DNA of 64,000 nucleotides from Leucobacter sp. PH1c (GCF_000633415.1 NZ_AYMV01000032.1:1-64000), one strand, 5' to 3'. Shown: positions 17,146-25,094, counted from the stretch's first letter. Notes: generated from the sequence alone by a model not told the origin. A program made the numbers and translations.

Positions 17146-17219
17146 TTTCCACGGAGAAATCTCGAAACTCGGTCGGATTCCCCTGAATCCCTCCGATATT
17201 TCGGATTTCTCCGTGGAAA
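17146..17219. repeat. Perfect 16-bp inverted repeat around a 42-bp A+T-richer core
   Basis: TTTCCACGGAGAAATC (17146-17161) is exactly complementary to GATTTCTCCGTGGAAA (17204-17219). The core also contains a small hairpin TCCGATATTTCGGA. Base composition is visibly lower in G+C than the surroundings, in a 240-bp gene-free gap after nucS. It could be a miniature mobile element remnant, a strong terminator or a protein-binding site; no flanking target duplication was recognised. Confidence 0.8.
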
Positions 17220-17269
17220 CGGAGCGGCGCCGTGGCTCGGGCCGGGCGTCTCGCCCCGCGCCGAGCAGT

Positions 17270-17301
17270 GATCACACGATCACACGATCACACGATCACG
17301 C
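17270..17301. repeat. Four 8-bp tandem repeats (GATCACAC)
   Basis: GATCACAC occurs three times in tandem followed by GATCACGC, ending against the stop codon of the convergent small gene at 17304. Each unit contains the palindrome GATC. It is a simple sequence repeat, prone to slippage, not a CRISPR array. Confidence 0.85.
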
Positions 17302-17303
17302 GA

Positions 17304-17501
17304 TCAGTTGTCGCGCATCTCGTCCTTCACGTCGTTCCGCGCCTTCACGGCGTCGCGCTCGGCCTCGGCCTTCTTCACCTCGGCCTCTGCCTGGAACTCG
17401 TCGATCTTGTCCTTGGCCTTGTCGATGCCGTCCTCGACGGCCTGACCGACCTTCTTCGCTGCTGCCTCGGCGTTCGCCTTCGCATCGTCAAGAAAACCCA
17501 T
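17304..17501 (-). CDS. Small hydrophilic helical protein (65 aa), unknown function
   Basis: This short protein begins MGFLDDAKANAEAAAKKVGQ and continues as an alternating Lys/Glu/Ala-rich sequence, which would form one long amphipathic or coiled helix. It resembles the loose group of small stress or antitoxin-like proteins (CsbD- or MT0933-like) in composition only. ATG 17501 is preceded by GGGGG at suitable distance. Its stop codon abuts the GATCACAC repeats and it is divergent from the SDR gene. No function is assigned. Confidence 0.65.
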   Translation of the reverse strand: MGFLDDAKANAEAAAKKVGQAVEDGIDKAKDKIDEFQAEAEVKKAEAERDAVKARNDVKDEMRDN

Positions 17502-17525
17502 GATGTGCCCCCATTCGTTCCCGGT

Positions 17526-17538
17526 TGGTGGACCACCA
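17526..17538. promoter_or_regulatory. 13-bp palindrome between small gene and SDR gene
   Basis: TGGTGGACCACCA is a perfect 6-1-6 palindrome located 25 bp upstream of the small gene. A second inverted pair TGTTGC (17540-17545) / GCAACA (17566-17571) follows. The location in a divergent gap suggests an operator, but no candidate regulator is adjacent. Confidence 0.35.
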
Positions 17539-17650
17539 GTGTTGCGACCCGAACTGGAAGAACCAGCAACATCCGCTGAATGCGCGTGGAGGTGCGGGGT
17601 GTATTTTGACGCGGCGCCCCCGCCCAGGATCCTCCAGTAAAATCGACCCA

Positions 17651-19180
17651 ATGACCGATACTCCGACTGGCCAGGCGCAGCCCGGCAGCTCCGTCGATCC
17701 GGCCGAACTCGAGATCGCGCTGCGCGTGCTCGCGCAGGCGCACACGCTCGACCCCGAGCATCCCGATCACGCCGCGCTGCGCCAGGCGACGTCGTCGATG
17801 TTCAAGGCGCAGAAGCGCGAGCGCCGGCGCACGAAGCGCGAGACGATCGCCGCGGCCGACCGGGCCGTGATCGCCGCAACCGCGACGGGGGCGTCCGACC
17901 GCATCGACGATGAGACGCGCGGCCTCCCGCTCACCTCGGGCACGACGGCGGCCTCCGCGGGCGAGCTGCTGAAGCCCCGCAACTGCTACATCTGCAAGCA
18001 GCCGTACACGCGGGTCGACGCGTTCTACCATCAGCTCTGCCCCGCCTGCGCGGCGTTCAGCCACGAGAAGCGGAATGCGCGGGCGGATCTCACGGGCAAG
18101 CGGGCGCTCCTCACGGGCGGCCGGGCGAAGATCGGCATGCACATCGCCCTGCGGCTGCTCCGGGACGGCGCGCACACGACCATCACGACGCGCTTCCCCC
18201 GGGACGCAGCCCGGCGCTTCGCCTCGCTCCCGGACTCCGCGGACTGGATCGACCGACTCCACATCGTGGGAATCGACCTGCGGGATCCCTCACAGGTGAT
18301 CGCCCTCGCCGACTCGGTGGCCGCCCGCGGCCCGCTCGACATCCTCATCAACAACGCGGCGCAGACCGTGCGCCGCTCCCCCGGCTCGTACTCGCTGCTC
18401 GCCGACGCGGAGGCCCAGCCGCTCCCCGCGGGCGTCCTGCCCGAGATGGAGGTGTTCGGGCACCCGAGCGAGCTCCACCCGAAGGCGATCCAGTCGTCGG
18501 TGGACGCCGCGGGCGCCGTGTCGATCGACGCCACGCTGCCTTCATCCCTCACGGGCACGATCGCGGCCGGCCTCGCGCAGCACCGCTCGGCGACTGAGCT
18601 CACCGAGCTCGCTATGGCGCCCGGCTCCTCGTCGCTCGAGAAGCACGCGGACGGCTCGGCGATCGACGCGGGCGGGCTCGTGCCCGATGTGACGCACGTG
18701 AACAGCTGGGTGCAGAACGTGCAGGACGTCGATCCCCTCGAGATGCTCGAGGTGCAGCTGTGCAACACGACGGCACCGTTCATCCTGATCAGCCGCCTGC
18801 GCGCGGCGATGGCGTCCGCACCGGCGCGGCGCACCTACGTGGTGAACGTCTCGGCCATGGAGGGTCAGTTCTCGCGCCGCTACAAGGGGCCGGGCCACCC
18901 GCACACGAACATGGCGAAGGCCGCGCTGAACATGCTCACCCGCACGAGCGCGGGCGAGATGCTCGAGAGCGACGGGATCCTCATGACGGCGGTCGATACG
19001 GGCTGGATCACGGACGAGCGCCCGCACTACACGAAGGTGCGGCTGGCCGAGGAGGGCTTCCACGCCCCGCTCGACCTCGTCGACGGCGCCGCCCGCGTCT
19101 ACGACCCGATCGTGCGCGGCGAGGCCGGCGAGGACCTCTTCGGCTGCTTCCTGAAGGACTACGAGCCGAGCCCCTGGTAG
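17651..19180 (+). CDS. SDR-family oxidoreductase with N-terminal zinc-finger-like extension
   Basis: This 509-residue protein has an N-terminal domain with a four-cysteine knuckle, C112-x2-C115-x14-C130-x2-C133 (CYICKQPY ... CPAC). A short-chain dehydrogenase Rossmann fold starts near residue 150 (KRALLTGGRAKIGMHIALRL) and contains LDILINNAAQTVRRSP. The SDR serine is S401 (VNVSAMEG) and lysine K423, but the tyrosine of YxxxK is threonine (T419 in HTNMAKAAL). About 90 extra residues are inserted after the NNAA motif. It may be a binding protein or use another residue; the substrate is unknown. Upstream lies a divergent small gene. Confidence 0.8.
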   Translation: MTDTPTGQAQPGSSVDPAELEIALRVLAQAHTLDPEHPDHAALRQATSSMFKAQKRERRRTKRETIAAADRAVIAATATGASDRIDDETRGLPLTSGTTAASAGELLKPRNCYICKQPYTRVDAFYHQLCPACAAFSHEKRNARADLTGKRALLTGGRAKIGMHIALRLLRDGAHTTITTRFPRDAARRFASLPDSADWIDRLHIVGIDLRDPSQVIALADSVAARGPLDILINNAAQTVRRSPGSYSLLADAEAQPLPAGVLPEMEVFGHPSELHPKAIQSSVDAAGAVSIDATLPSSLTGTIAAGLAQHRSATELTELAMAPGSSSLEKHADGSAIDAGGLVPDVTHVNSWVQNVQDVDPLEMLEVQLCNTTAPFILISRLRAAMASAPARRTYVVNVSAMEGQFSRRYKGPGHPHTNMAKAALNMLTRTSAGEMLESDGILMTAVDTGWITDERPHYTKVRLAEEGFHAPLDLVDGAARVYDPIVRGEAGEDLFGCFLKDYEPSPW

Positions 19181-19261
19181 GCGTCTCGGCGCCCGAAGCC
19201 GCGGCGCCCCGGGCCCCTGGAACCCGGGAGGCCGGATCCCCGGAAACCGGGCGCCCGCGGC

Positions 19262-19906
19262 CTAGGCGAGCTGGGCGAGCCCCGCGAGGATGAGGTCGAG
19301 GCCGCGCCCGAACGAGGCGTCGAGGTCGGCGCCGAGCGGCGCCTCCGCGGCATCACCCGCGGCGCCACCGTCCTCCGCGCCACCGTCCTCCCCGGCAGCA
19401 CCCGCCGCGGCCGCCGGGCCGCCCCCCGGCTCGGGATCGGCGACGAGCGCGCCGAGCGCCGCAGCCTGGCGGTGCGTCTGCGTGGACTGCGCGTGGCCGA
19501 AGGTGAAGAGCAGGAGGGTGCGTGCGCCGTCGCCGCCCACGAGCCGGGCGAGGCGCTCCTCCACCCGGGACCGCCCGAGCCGGAACGCCGCCGCGGTGGC
19601 GACCACGTCCGCGCCGTCGCGCACCGCGAGCATGGCCGTGCGGAGGTCCACGCAGAGCCGGCGGGCTGCTGCGGCAGCGGCCTCCGGGGTCTCGGCGCCG
19701 GCGCGGGCCTGCGCGACGCCCACGCCGCGCACGATCTCGTCGGCCATGAGCGCGAGCAGGCTCTGCTTGTTGGGCACGTGGTGGTAGAGCGCGCTGGGCT
19801 GCACGTCGAGCTCGGCGGCGACCCGGCGCATCGAGCAGTTCTCGAGCCCCTGCGCGTCGAGCACCCGCAGCGCCGCGGCGACGACATCGGCGAGAGAGTT
19901 GCGCAT
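19262..19906 (-). CDS. TetR-family regulator, probable biotin repressor (BioQ-like)
   Basis: This 214-residue TetR-type regulator has an N-terminal HTH MRNSLADVVAAALRVLDAQG, then CSMRRVAAELDVQPSALYHHVPNKQSLL. Its gene is divergent from bioY-bioM-bioN with a 21-bp near-perfect palindrome in the shared gap. That is the arrangement in which BioQ controls biotin uptake in other actinobacteria, so BioQ function is inferred from context. An Ala/Gly/Glu-rich insertion (about residues 160-190) near the C-terminus is low-complexity and unusual. Confidence 0.82.
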   Translation of the reverse strand: MRNSLADVVAAALRVLDAQGLENCSMRRVAAELDVQPSALYHHVPNKQSLLALMADEIVRGVGVAQARAGAETPEAAAAAARRLCVDLRTAMLAVRDGADVVATAAAFRLGRSRVEERLARLVGGDGARTLLLFTFGHAQSTQTHRQAAALGALVADPEPGGGPAAAAGAAGEDGGAEDGGAAGDAAEAPLGADLDASFGRGLDLILAGLAQLA

Positions 19907-19938
19907 TCGCTCAGCCTAACGCTAACCTAAACACCATT

Positions 19939-19959
19939 CACCAGAACAGTGTTCAGGTG
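19939..19959. promoter_or_regulatory. Probable BioQ operator (21-bp palindrome)
   Basis: Arms CACCAGAACA (19939-19948) and TGTTCAGGTG (19950-19959) are complementary in nine of ten positions around one central base. The core GAACA-N-TGTTC resembles half-sites reported for BioQ-type repressors. It lies between the TetR gene and bioY, 33 bp from the TetR start codon. Confidence 0.7.
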
Positions 19960-20007
19960 ACCCGCCCGCGGCCCGCCCCCAGGTCGCCCGGACGCAGAAG
20001 GAATCTC

Positions 20008-20721
20008 ATGACCCCCACCGCCTCAGCCCCCCGGCGCCGCACCAGCCCGGCGACCGATCTCGCGCTCATCGCGACCTTCGCCGGGCTCATCGCGGCGTGC
20101 GCGCTGCTCCCCGCCATCAACATCGGCGGCGCCGTGCCCATCACCCTCCAGACCTTCGGCGTCATGCTCTCGGGCGCGGTGCTCGGCGCCCGCCGCGGCT
20201 TCCTCGCCACGCTGCTCTACCTCGCGGTCGGCGCGATCGGCATCCCCGTCTTCGCCGGCGGCTCGGCGGGCCTCGCCCCCTTCGCCGGCCCCACGGTCGG
20301 CTACCTCGTGGCCTTCCCCTTCGCAGCCTTCGCCACGGGCTTCTTCGTCGAGCGCCTGCCGCGCACCCGCATCGCCGCGCGCGTTCCGCTCATCGTGCTC
20401 TCCGGCCTCGCCGCGAGCTTCCTCTTCATCCACCCGCTCGGCATCCTCGGCATGGCCTGGCGGGCCGACCTCACGCTCGGGCAGGCGCTCATCGCCGATC
20501 TGCCGTTCTGGCCGGGCGACGTGGTGAAGAACATCCTGATGGGGATCGTGGCCACGGCCGTGCACCGCGCGTTCCCCGGGCTGCTCCCCCGCCGCGCGCG
20601 CCGCGGCGGGGCCCCCGTCGACGCCGTGACGGCGGACGGCACGCCCGCAGACGCGACCGCGACCGCAGCAGCACCTGCAGACGCGACGGCCGACGACGCA
20701 TCCGCGCAGCGCACCGCGTAG
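20008..20721 (+). CDS. bioY: Biotin transporter S component BioY
   Basis: BioY is the membrane-embedded substrate-binding subunit of the ECF-type biotin importer. This 237-residue protein has about six hydrophobic segments and family motifs PITLQTFGVMLSGAVLG and FAGGSAGLAPFAGPTVGYL. KNILMGIVATAVHRAFP lies at the end of the conserved domain. A non-conserved Ala/Thr/Asp-rich tail of about 40 residues follows. AGAAGGAA precedes the ATG at 20008. It is followed 9 bp later by bioM and then bioN, forming a complete ECF module. Confidence 0.95.
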   Translation: MTPTASAPRRRTSPATDLALIATFAGLIAACALLPAINIGGAVPITLQTFGVMLSGAVLGARRGFLATLLYLAVGAIGIPVFAGGSAGLAPFAGPTVGYLVAFPFAAFATGFFVERLPRTRIAARVPLIVLSGLAASFLFIHPLGILGMAWRADLTLGQALIADLPFWPGDVVKNILMGIVATAVHRAFPGLLPRRARRGGAPVDAVTADGTPADATATAAAPADATADDASAQRTA

Positions 20722-20730
20722 GATCGCCGA

Positions 20731-21450
20731 GTGATCGAGTTCCGCGCAGCCGCCGTCGTCGCCCCCACCCCCGACGGGGAGACGACGGTGCTGCACCCCA
20801 CGACGCTCACGCTCACCGAGCGCCGGATCTCGATCATCGGCGCGAACGGTTCGGGGAAGTCGACGCTCGCCCGCCTCATCAACGGGCTCGTCGAGCCGAG
20901 CTCGGGCGCCGTGCGGCTCACCCCCGAGGGGGGTGGCGCGGCGCTCGACACCCGGGCGAACGGCGCCGCGGTGCGGCGCGCGGTCGGCTTCGTCTTCACG
21001 GACCCCGCGGCGCAGCTCATCATGCCGACCGTGCTGGAGGACGTGGCGCTCTCGCTGCGGCGCCGGATCCGCGCGAAGGCCGAGCGGAACGACGCCGCCC
21101 GCGCCGTGCTCGAACGCTTCGGCCTGGCGGCTCTTGCGGAGCGGAGCGTCCACACGCTCTCGGGCGGCCAGAAGCAGCTGCTCGCGATCGCGACCGTGCT
21201 CGCGACGGAGCCGGAGATCGTCGTGGCCGACGAGCCGACGACGCTGCTCGACCTGCGCAACGCGATCCGGATCGGTGATCTCCTCCTGGGGATCCCCCAG
21301 CAGCTCGTGGTGGTCACGCACGATCTCGAGCTCGCGGCTCGCGCCGACCGCACCCTCGTGATCGCAAACGGGCGCGTGGCGTTCGACGGCCCGCCGGCCG
21401 ACGCGATCGCCCACTACCGCTCCTGGGCCGCCGCGGAGCCCGCGCCGTGA
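20731..21450 (+). CDS. bioM: Biotin ECF transporter ATPase BioM
   Basis: This 239-residue ABC ATPase energises the BioY/BioN transporter. Walker A is GANGSGKST near residue 40, the signature is TLSGGQKQLLAIATVLATEP, and Walker B is IVVADEPTTLLDLRN. The H-loop is VVTHDLELAARA. It starts at GTG 20731. ECF modules may carry one or two ATPases; here BioM is the only one and presumably acts as a homodimer. Its stop overlaps the bioN start by four bases. Confidence 0.94.
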   Translation: MIEFRAAAVVAPTPDGETTVLHPTTLTLTERRISIIGANGSGKSTLARLINGLVEPSSGAVRLTPEGGGAALDTRANGAAVRRAVGFVFTDPAAQLIMPTVLEDVALSLRRRIRAKAERNDAARAVLERFGLAALAERSVHTLSGGQKQLLAIATVLATEPEIVVADEPTTLLDLRNAIRIGDLLLGIPQQLVVVTHDLELAARADRTLVIANGRVAFDGPPADAIAHYRSWAAAEPAP

Positions 21451-22082
21451 GCGGCGTGAATCCGCTCGGCGCCTACGTGCCGGGCGACGGGCCCCTGCAC
21501 CGCCTGCGGCCCGGCGCCAAGCTGCTCGGGCTGCTCGCGTTCGCCACGATCGTCGTCTCCCTCCGCGGCGCGACGAGCACCGTGATCCTGCTCGGCGCGG
21601 CCGTGCTGCTCGCGGTGCTCGCGGGGCTCCGCGGGCGCGACTTCTGGCGCGTGGCCCGGGGCTTCGCCCTGATCGCGATCCCGCTGTTCGCGTTCCAGGC
21701 CTGGCAGCAGGGGTGGGAGCGCGGCGTCGAGGTTGTCGGGGACCTCTTCGCGCTGATCCTCGCCGCGAGCGCCGTGACCGCGAGCACGGCGATCGACGAT
21801 CTGCTCGACACGCTCACCTGGGCGCTCGGGCCGCTCCGCCCGCTCGGCGTCGACCCCGAGCGGGTGGCGTTCGCGTTCTCGCTCGTGATCCGCGCGATTC
21901 CGAGCCTCCTCGAGCTCGCGGCGGAGACCCGGGCCGCCGCCCGCGCCCGCGGACTCGAGCGGAGCCCGCGAGCGCGCCTCGTGCCCTTCGTGATCCGCTC
22001 GGTGGCGCACGCCCAGCTCACGGGCGAGGCGCTCGTCGCGCGCGGCATCGGCGACGACGAGCCGGAGCCCCGCACCCCGTAG
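21447..22082 (+). CDS. bioN: Biotin ECF transporter transmembrane T component BioN
   Basis: This 211-residue membrane protein is the EcfT-like coupling subunit. It has four to five hydrophobic segments and a conserved short cytoplasmic motif ARARGLERSPRARL, corresponding to the ARG signatures through which T components contact the ATPase. GTG 21447 overlaps the bioM stop (GTGA), so translation is coupled. The next gene starts 10 bp after its stop and may be in the same transcript. Confidence 0.93.
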   Translation: MSGVNPLGAYVPGDGPLHRLRPGAKLLGLLAFATIVVSLRGATSTVILLGAAVLLAVLAGLRGRDFWRVARGFALIAIPLFAFQAWQQGWERGVEVVGDLFALILAASAVTASTAIDDLLDTLTWALGPLRPLGVDPERVAFAFSLVIRAIPSLLELAAETRAAARARGLERSPRARLVPFVIRSVAHAQLTGEALVARGIGDDEPEPRTP

Positions 22083-22092
22083 GCTGGAGGGC

Positions 22093-22551
22093 ATGGCTGA
22101 GGCGGAGATTCCCGAGGACGTGCACGCGGACTACGCGAACGAGGAGGCGCGGGCCGCGCTGCAGGCGCTCCAGGCGACGCCCGACTACCCGCACCTCGCC
22201 GCGTTCCTCACGGCGCTCCGCGAGGGGTACCTCGTGGTCGATGTCTCGGGCACCCAGCGCTCGAAGCGCGGGCCGCGCCTGCGCACGATCCGCTCAACGA
22301 CGGGGCAGCTCGTGCTCCCGCTGTTCACCTCGATGGACGAGCTGCGCGCGGTCGTCCCGGCCGGACGCCGCGAGGAACTCCGCGGGGCCGTGCTCCCGGC
22401 GCGCGAGGCGCTCGCGCTGATCTCTTCGGACCGCTTCGCCGCGGCCGAGTTCGACAAGGCCTCCGCGGCGCTCGTGGTGCTGCGGAAGTACGTCTCCCTC
22501 GCCGCGGGCGAGGAGCCGATCACGGCCGAGTCGCTCGCCGCGATGCGCTGA
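22093..22551 (+). CDS. SseB family protein
   Basis: This 152-residue protein has the SseB N-terminal domain pattern (LAAFLTALREGYLVVDV, LVLPLFTSMDELRAVVPAG). SseB-type domains are widespread in actinobacteria and lack a general assigned activity; the name derives from a secretion-system effector chaperone in Salmonella that is only distantly related. It lacks a signal peptide. It follows bioN by 10 bp and precedes a strong hairpin terminator, so it may end the bio transcript. Confidence 0.8.
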   Translation: MAEAEIPEDVHADYANEEARAALQALQATPDYPHLAAFLTALREGYLVVDVSGTQRSKRGPRLRTIRSTTGQLVLPLFTSMDELRAVVPAGRREELRGAVLPAREALALISSDRFAAAEFDKASAALVVLRKYVSLAAGEEPITAESLAAMR

Positions 22552-22569
22552 TCCGGCCCCGAAACGAGC

Positions 22570-22603
22570 GACGGCCCGCTCCCTGATCGGGGAGCGGGCC
22601 GTC
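22570..22603. terminator. Bidirectional hairpin terminator
   Basis: GACGGCCCGCTCCC (22570-22583) pairs perfectly with GGGAGCGGGCCGTC (22590-22603) across a six-base loop. It sits between the convergent SseB and HdeD-like genes, 19 bp from each end. There is no long U-tract, as is common in high-G+C actinobacteria. Confidence 0.85.
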
Positions 22604-22622
22604 TGCGTCTTCGCGGAGTCGA

Positions 22623-23204
22623 TCAGACCGACTTCACGCTGAACGCGCGAATCACCTGGACGACGCCCATGACGATCATCGAGATGCCGAGGAGCAGCCA
22701 CAGGGTGACCGCGCCGAGCATCGGGGAGACCATGAGGGTGACGCCGGCGATCACGCTGATGATGCCGTAGACGATGGTCCAGACCTTGCTATCGCTCTTG
22801 CTCGCGACGGTGAAGGCCATGATGCCCTCGAAGAGCCACAGCACACCGATGGTGATCGACAGGAACAGCGCGAGCACGACTGCGGCGCTGCCGATGTTCA
22901 TCATCATAATGATGCCGCCCGCGATGTAGAGCAGGCCGAGCAGGATGTGCCCGACGCGCGCCCAGCCGCCGAGCGTGCGGCTGAAGATCGACGAGCCGAG
23001 GTAGACGACGCCGACCACGAGGGCGTAGGCCGCCATGATGACGGCGAGCACCTGCATGGCGACCGCGCCGGACTTGGCGGGGTTGAAGATGATCAGCAGG
23101 CCGAGCACGAGGGCGATGAGGCCGCCGACGCCGAACGCGGTGCGCACACCGTCGGTGAAGCGGGCCTCCAGCGACGGCTCGGTCGCGGTGGTGTTCTCGG
23201 TCAT
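22623..23204 (-). CDS. HdeD/DUF308 family membrane protein
   Basis: This 193-residue protein has six predicted membrane helices in the repeated two-helix pattern of DUF308 (FGVGGLIALVLGLLIIFNPA, LLYIAGGIIMMM, IVYGIISVIAGVTLMVSPML). HdeD of E. coli helps cells survive acid at high density, but most homologues lack known function. ATG 23204 has GAGGAG upstream. A promoter with near-consensus -35 and 17-bp spacer lies about 45 bp upstream. It is monocistronic, ending at the shared terminator. Confidence 0.88.
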   Translation of the reverse strand: MTENTTATEPSLEARFTDGVRTAFGVGGLIALVLGLLIIFNPAKSGAVAMQVLAVIMAAYALVVGVVYLGSSIFSRTLGGWARVGHILLGLLYIAGGIIMMMNIGSAAVVLALFLSITIGVLWLFEGIMAFTVASKSDSKVWTIVYGIISVIAGVTLMVSPMLGAVTLWLLLGISMIVMGVVQVIRAFSVKSV

Positions 23205-23245
23205 GGGCACTCCTCACACTGGGCCACCACATTCCAAGAAGTGGC

Positions 23246-23274
23246 TATGTCTCATCTGTACCGCATCAGGGCAA
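23246..23274 (-). promoter_or_regulatory. Probable promoter of the HdeD-like gene
   Basis: On the minus strand TTGCCC (23269-23274) and GACATA (23246-23251) are separated by 17 bp in a locally A+T-rich stretch upstream of the HdeD-like start. The spacing fits a housekeeping sigma factor; the -10 is only a partial match. Confidence 0.45.
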
Positions 23275-23370
23275 AATTCACTAGGCCCCGCGCCGCAATG
23301 CCGCGACGCAATGCCGCGGCGGGCTCCGCTCGGGAATCCGCCGCGGCCCCGGCGTGCGCCGGGAGCGGGA

Positions 23371-24774
23371 TCAGCCGCGCGCGTCCGCGACGCCGACCAC
23401 CTCGATGAGGCCCGTACGGCTCGTCGGCCGCACCCGCCACAGCACGGCGTAGCTGACCGCTGCGGCGAGCGCGGTGAGGATCGGCCCCCAGGTCGCGCCC
23501 ACCCCGGCCAGCGCGGGGTCGAGCCCGCCGAGCTGCAGCATCCCGAGCCCGATGAGCGTAGCGATCGTCCAGGAGGCGAGGCCGTTCGCGTTGATCGCAC
23601 GGTAGTGCTGATCCCCGATCGCCGAGTGCTCCTGGTGGCCCCCGCGCGCCAGCAGCACGTGCGTGAGCGCGATGGCGACCCACGCGGTCACGAGCACGCC
23701 CTGCCAGGCGAGCGCGATGAGGATGTACTGCACGACGGGGAGCAGCATGAGCAGGTAGATGATCGCGGAGGAGAGCAGCACCCACACGAGGTTCGGCAGG
23801 GAGATGCGGAACACCTTCTCGCCGAAGGCCCGCAGATTGGCGGCCCCCAGGTAGTAGTTCGCGGTGTTGATCCGGGTCTGCGTGGCGATCACGACGAGGA
23901 GCCCGAAGCCGCCCATCATGCTCACGACGCCGCCCACGATGCCGGTCTCGGAGGCTTCGACGCCCGGGATCGTGACGGCGAGCACGATGCCCACCACGGC
24001 GGAGAACCCGAAGGCCACGAGGTAGAACGGGATCCCGAAGGTGAACGCTTGGTGGAACCGGGTGTCCCGGCGCTTGCCGAGCGCGGCATAGTCCATCGTG
24101 TACATCATGAGGATCCAGACCCCCATGTAGCCGGAGAAGGTGGCCAGCCACCCGGGGCCGCCCGCCGCGAGCGGCAGCTCGACCGAGAGGGGTGCCTCGG
24201 CCCCGCCGCCGAAGCCGTACTGCACGCCGGCCCAGATCACCGCGGCGATGAGCCCGAAGAAGTAGATGGGCAGCAGGATGCCGTTGATCTTGTCGAGGAA
24301 GCGGCGCACGCCGCCGATGATGAGCGGCGTGGTCGCGGCGACGACGACGAGGCTCCAGAACCACATCTCGCCACCGAAGGCCGTCATGAGCGCGTAGGCC
24401 ACGAGCGAGCCCTCGAAGACGGCGTAGTAGATCGCGATCAGCGCGAAGATGACCATCGCGATGGCGGATCCGGCGTTGCCGAGGATGGTGCGCGAGAACG
24501 CGGCCACCGTGGTCCGGTTGTTGAGTGCGTAGCGCGCGAGCACCGCGTTGATGAGGCCGTAGACCACGATGGAGAGCGCGACGCCGATGAGCGCGTCGAG
24601 GACGCCGTAGGCCATCGCCATCGCGGCGCCGATGTAGACGAAGAAGAAGGCGCTCGCGACGCCGTACCAGGCCATCGCGAGGGAGCCCCGCGACATCTGG
24701 TCGGAGTCGTCGCCCTCGCGGGCGAGCGCGTCGGTCGCCTCCACGTCGGTGTTGGATCCAGTGAGATTGAGCAT
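23371..24774 (-). CDS. NCS1-type nucleobase/hydantoin/allantoin permease
   Basis: This 467-residue permease has about 12 membrane segments. The N-terminal DSDQMSRGSLAMAWYGVASA and the helix region AMAMAYGVLDALIGVALSIV fit the cytosine/purine/hydantoin symporter family. GFGLLVVIATQTRINTANYY in the second half is the conserved NCS1 segment that lines the substrate path. AGGAGG precedes ATG 24774. It lies downstream of hyuA-hyuB in the same direction, suggesting that it imports the hydantoin-like or lactam substrate of those enzymes. A 320-bp gap with a hairpin separates it from hyuB, so it may have its own promoter. Confidence 0.9.
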   Translation of the reverse strand: MLNLTGSNTDVEATDALAREGDDSDQMSRGSLAMAWYGVASAFFFVYIGAAMAMAYGVLDALIGVALSIVVYGLINAVLARYALNNRTTVAAFSRTILGNAGSAIAMVIFALIAIYYAVFEGSLVAYALMTAFGGEMWFWSLVVVAATTPLIIGGVRRFLDKINGILLPIYFFGLIAAVIWAGVQYGFGGGAEAPLSVELPLAAGGPGWLATFSGYMGVWILMMYTMDYAALGKRRDTRFHQAFTFGIPFYLVAFGFSAVVGIVLAVTIPGVEASETGIVGGVVSMMGGFGLLVVIATQTRINTANYYLGAANLRAFGEKVFRISLPNLVWVLLSSAIIYLLMLLPVVQYILIALAWQGVLVTAWVAIALTHVLLARGGHQEHSAIGDQHYRAINANGLASWTIATLIGLGMLQLGGLDPALAGVGATWGPILTALAAAVSYAVLWRVRPTSRTGLIEVVGVADARG

Positions 24775-25059
24775 GGGAGTGGGTCCTCCTGAGTGAGCGC
24801 CGACCCCGCGCAGCGGCTCTGCTGCACGCGGGCACGGCTCAGTGACGCCGGGCGGGCGCCGCGGCGAGAGCGGCTCCTCGCGCGCCGCGCGACGCTGCGC
24901 GGGGCGGGAGCCGGGAGAGTGGAGCATCGTCGGCAGGGGCGCCGACGAGGGATCGATCCATGATGCGGAACTGCGGTGGTGCGGGAATTGCGGTGGTGCG
25001 GGGCGGCCGTGCGGATCGCGCGCGGCCGCGGGGCGGGGCGGGCCGAGTGGGCCCGACCC
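24775..25059. other. Gene-free gap between hyuB and the NCS1 permease
   Basis: Together with the adjacent hairpin this makes about 320 bp without a gene. It holds the permease ribosome binding site (AGGAGG), a 17-bp tandem duplication near 24970-25003 (TGCGGTGGTGCGGG core), and very G+C-rich low-complexity sequence towards hyuB. No small ORF or recognised riboswitch was seen. Confidence 0.5.
24970..25003. repeat. 17-bp tandem duplication
   Basis: The core TGCGGTGGTGCGGG occurs twice with a period of 17 bp in the gap upstream of the NCS1 permease. It may be a slippage product or paired regulator half-sites. Confidence 0.6.
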
Positions 25060-25089
25060 GTGGACCCGGGGCGCGGGCCCCGGGTCCAC
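25060..25089 (-). terminator. Hairpin after hyuB
   Basis: GTGGACCCGGGG (25060-25071) pairs with CCCCGGGTCCAC (25078-25089) around a six-base loop. It starts five bases after the hyuB stop. It may terminate or attenuate transcription from hyuAB into the downstream permease gene. Confidence 0.7.
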
Positions 25090-25094
25090 GCTGG

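Noticed and set aside
17270-17301. Possible CRISPR-like array
   Set aside because: Units are 8 bp without spacers and there are no cas genes; it is a simple tandem repeat.
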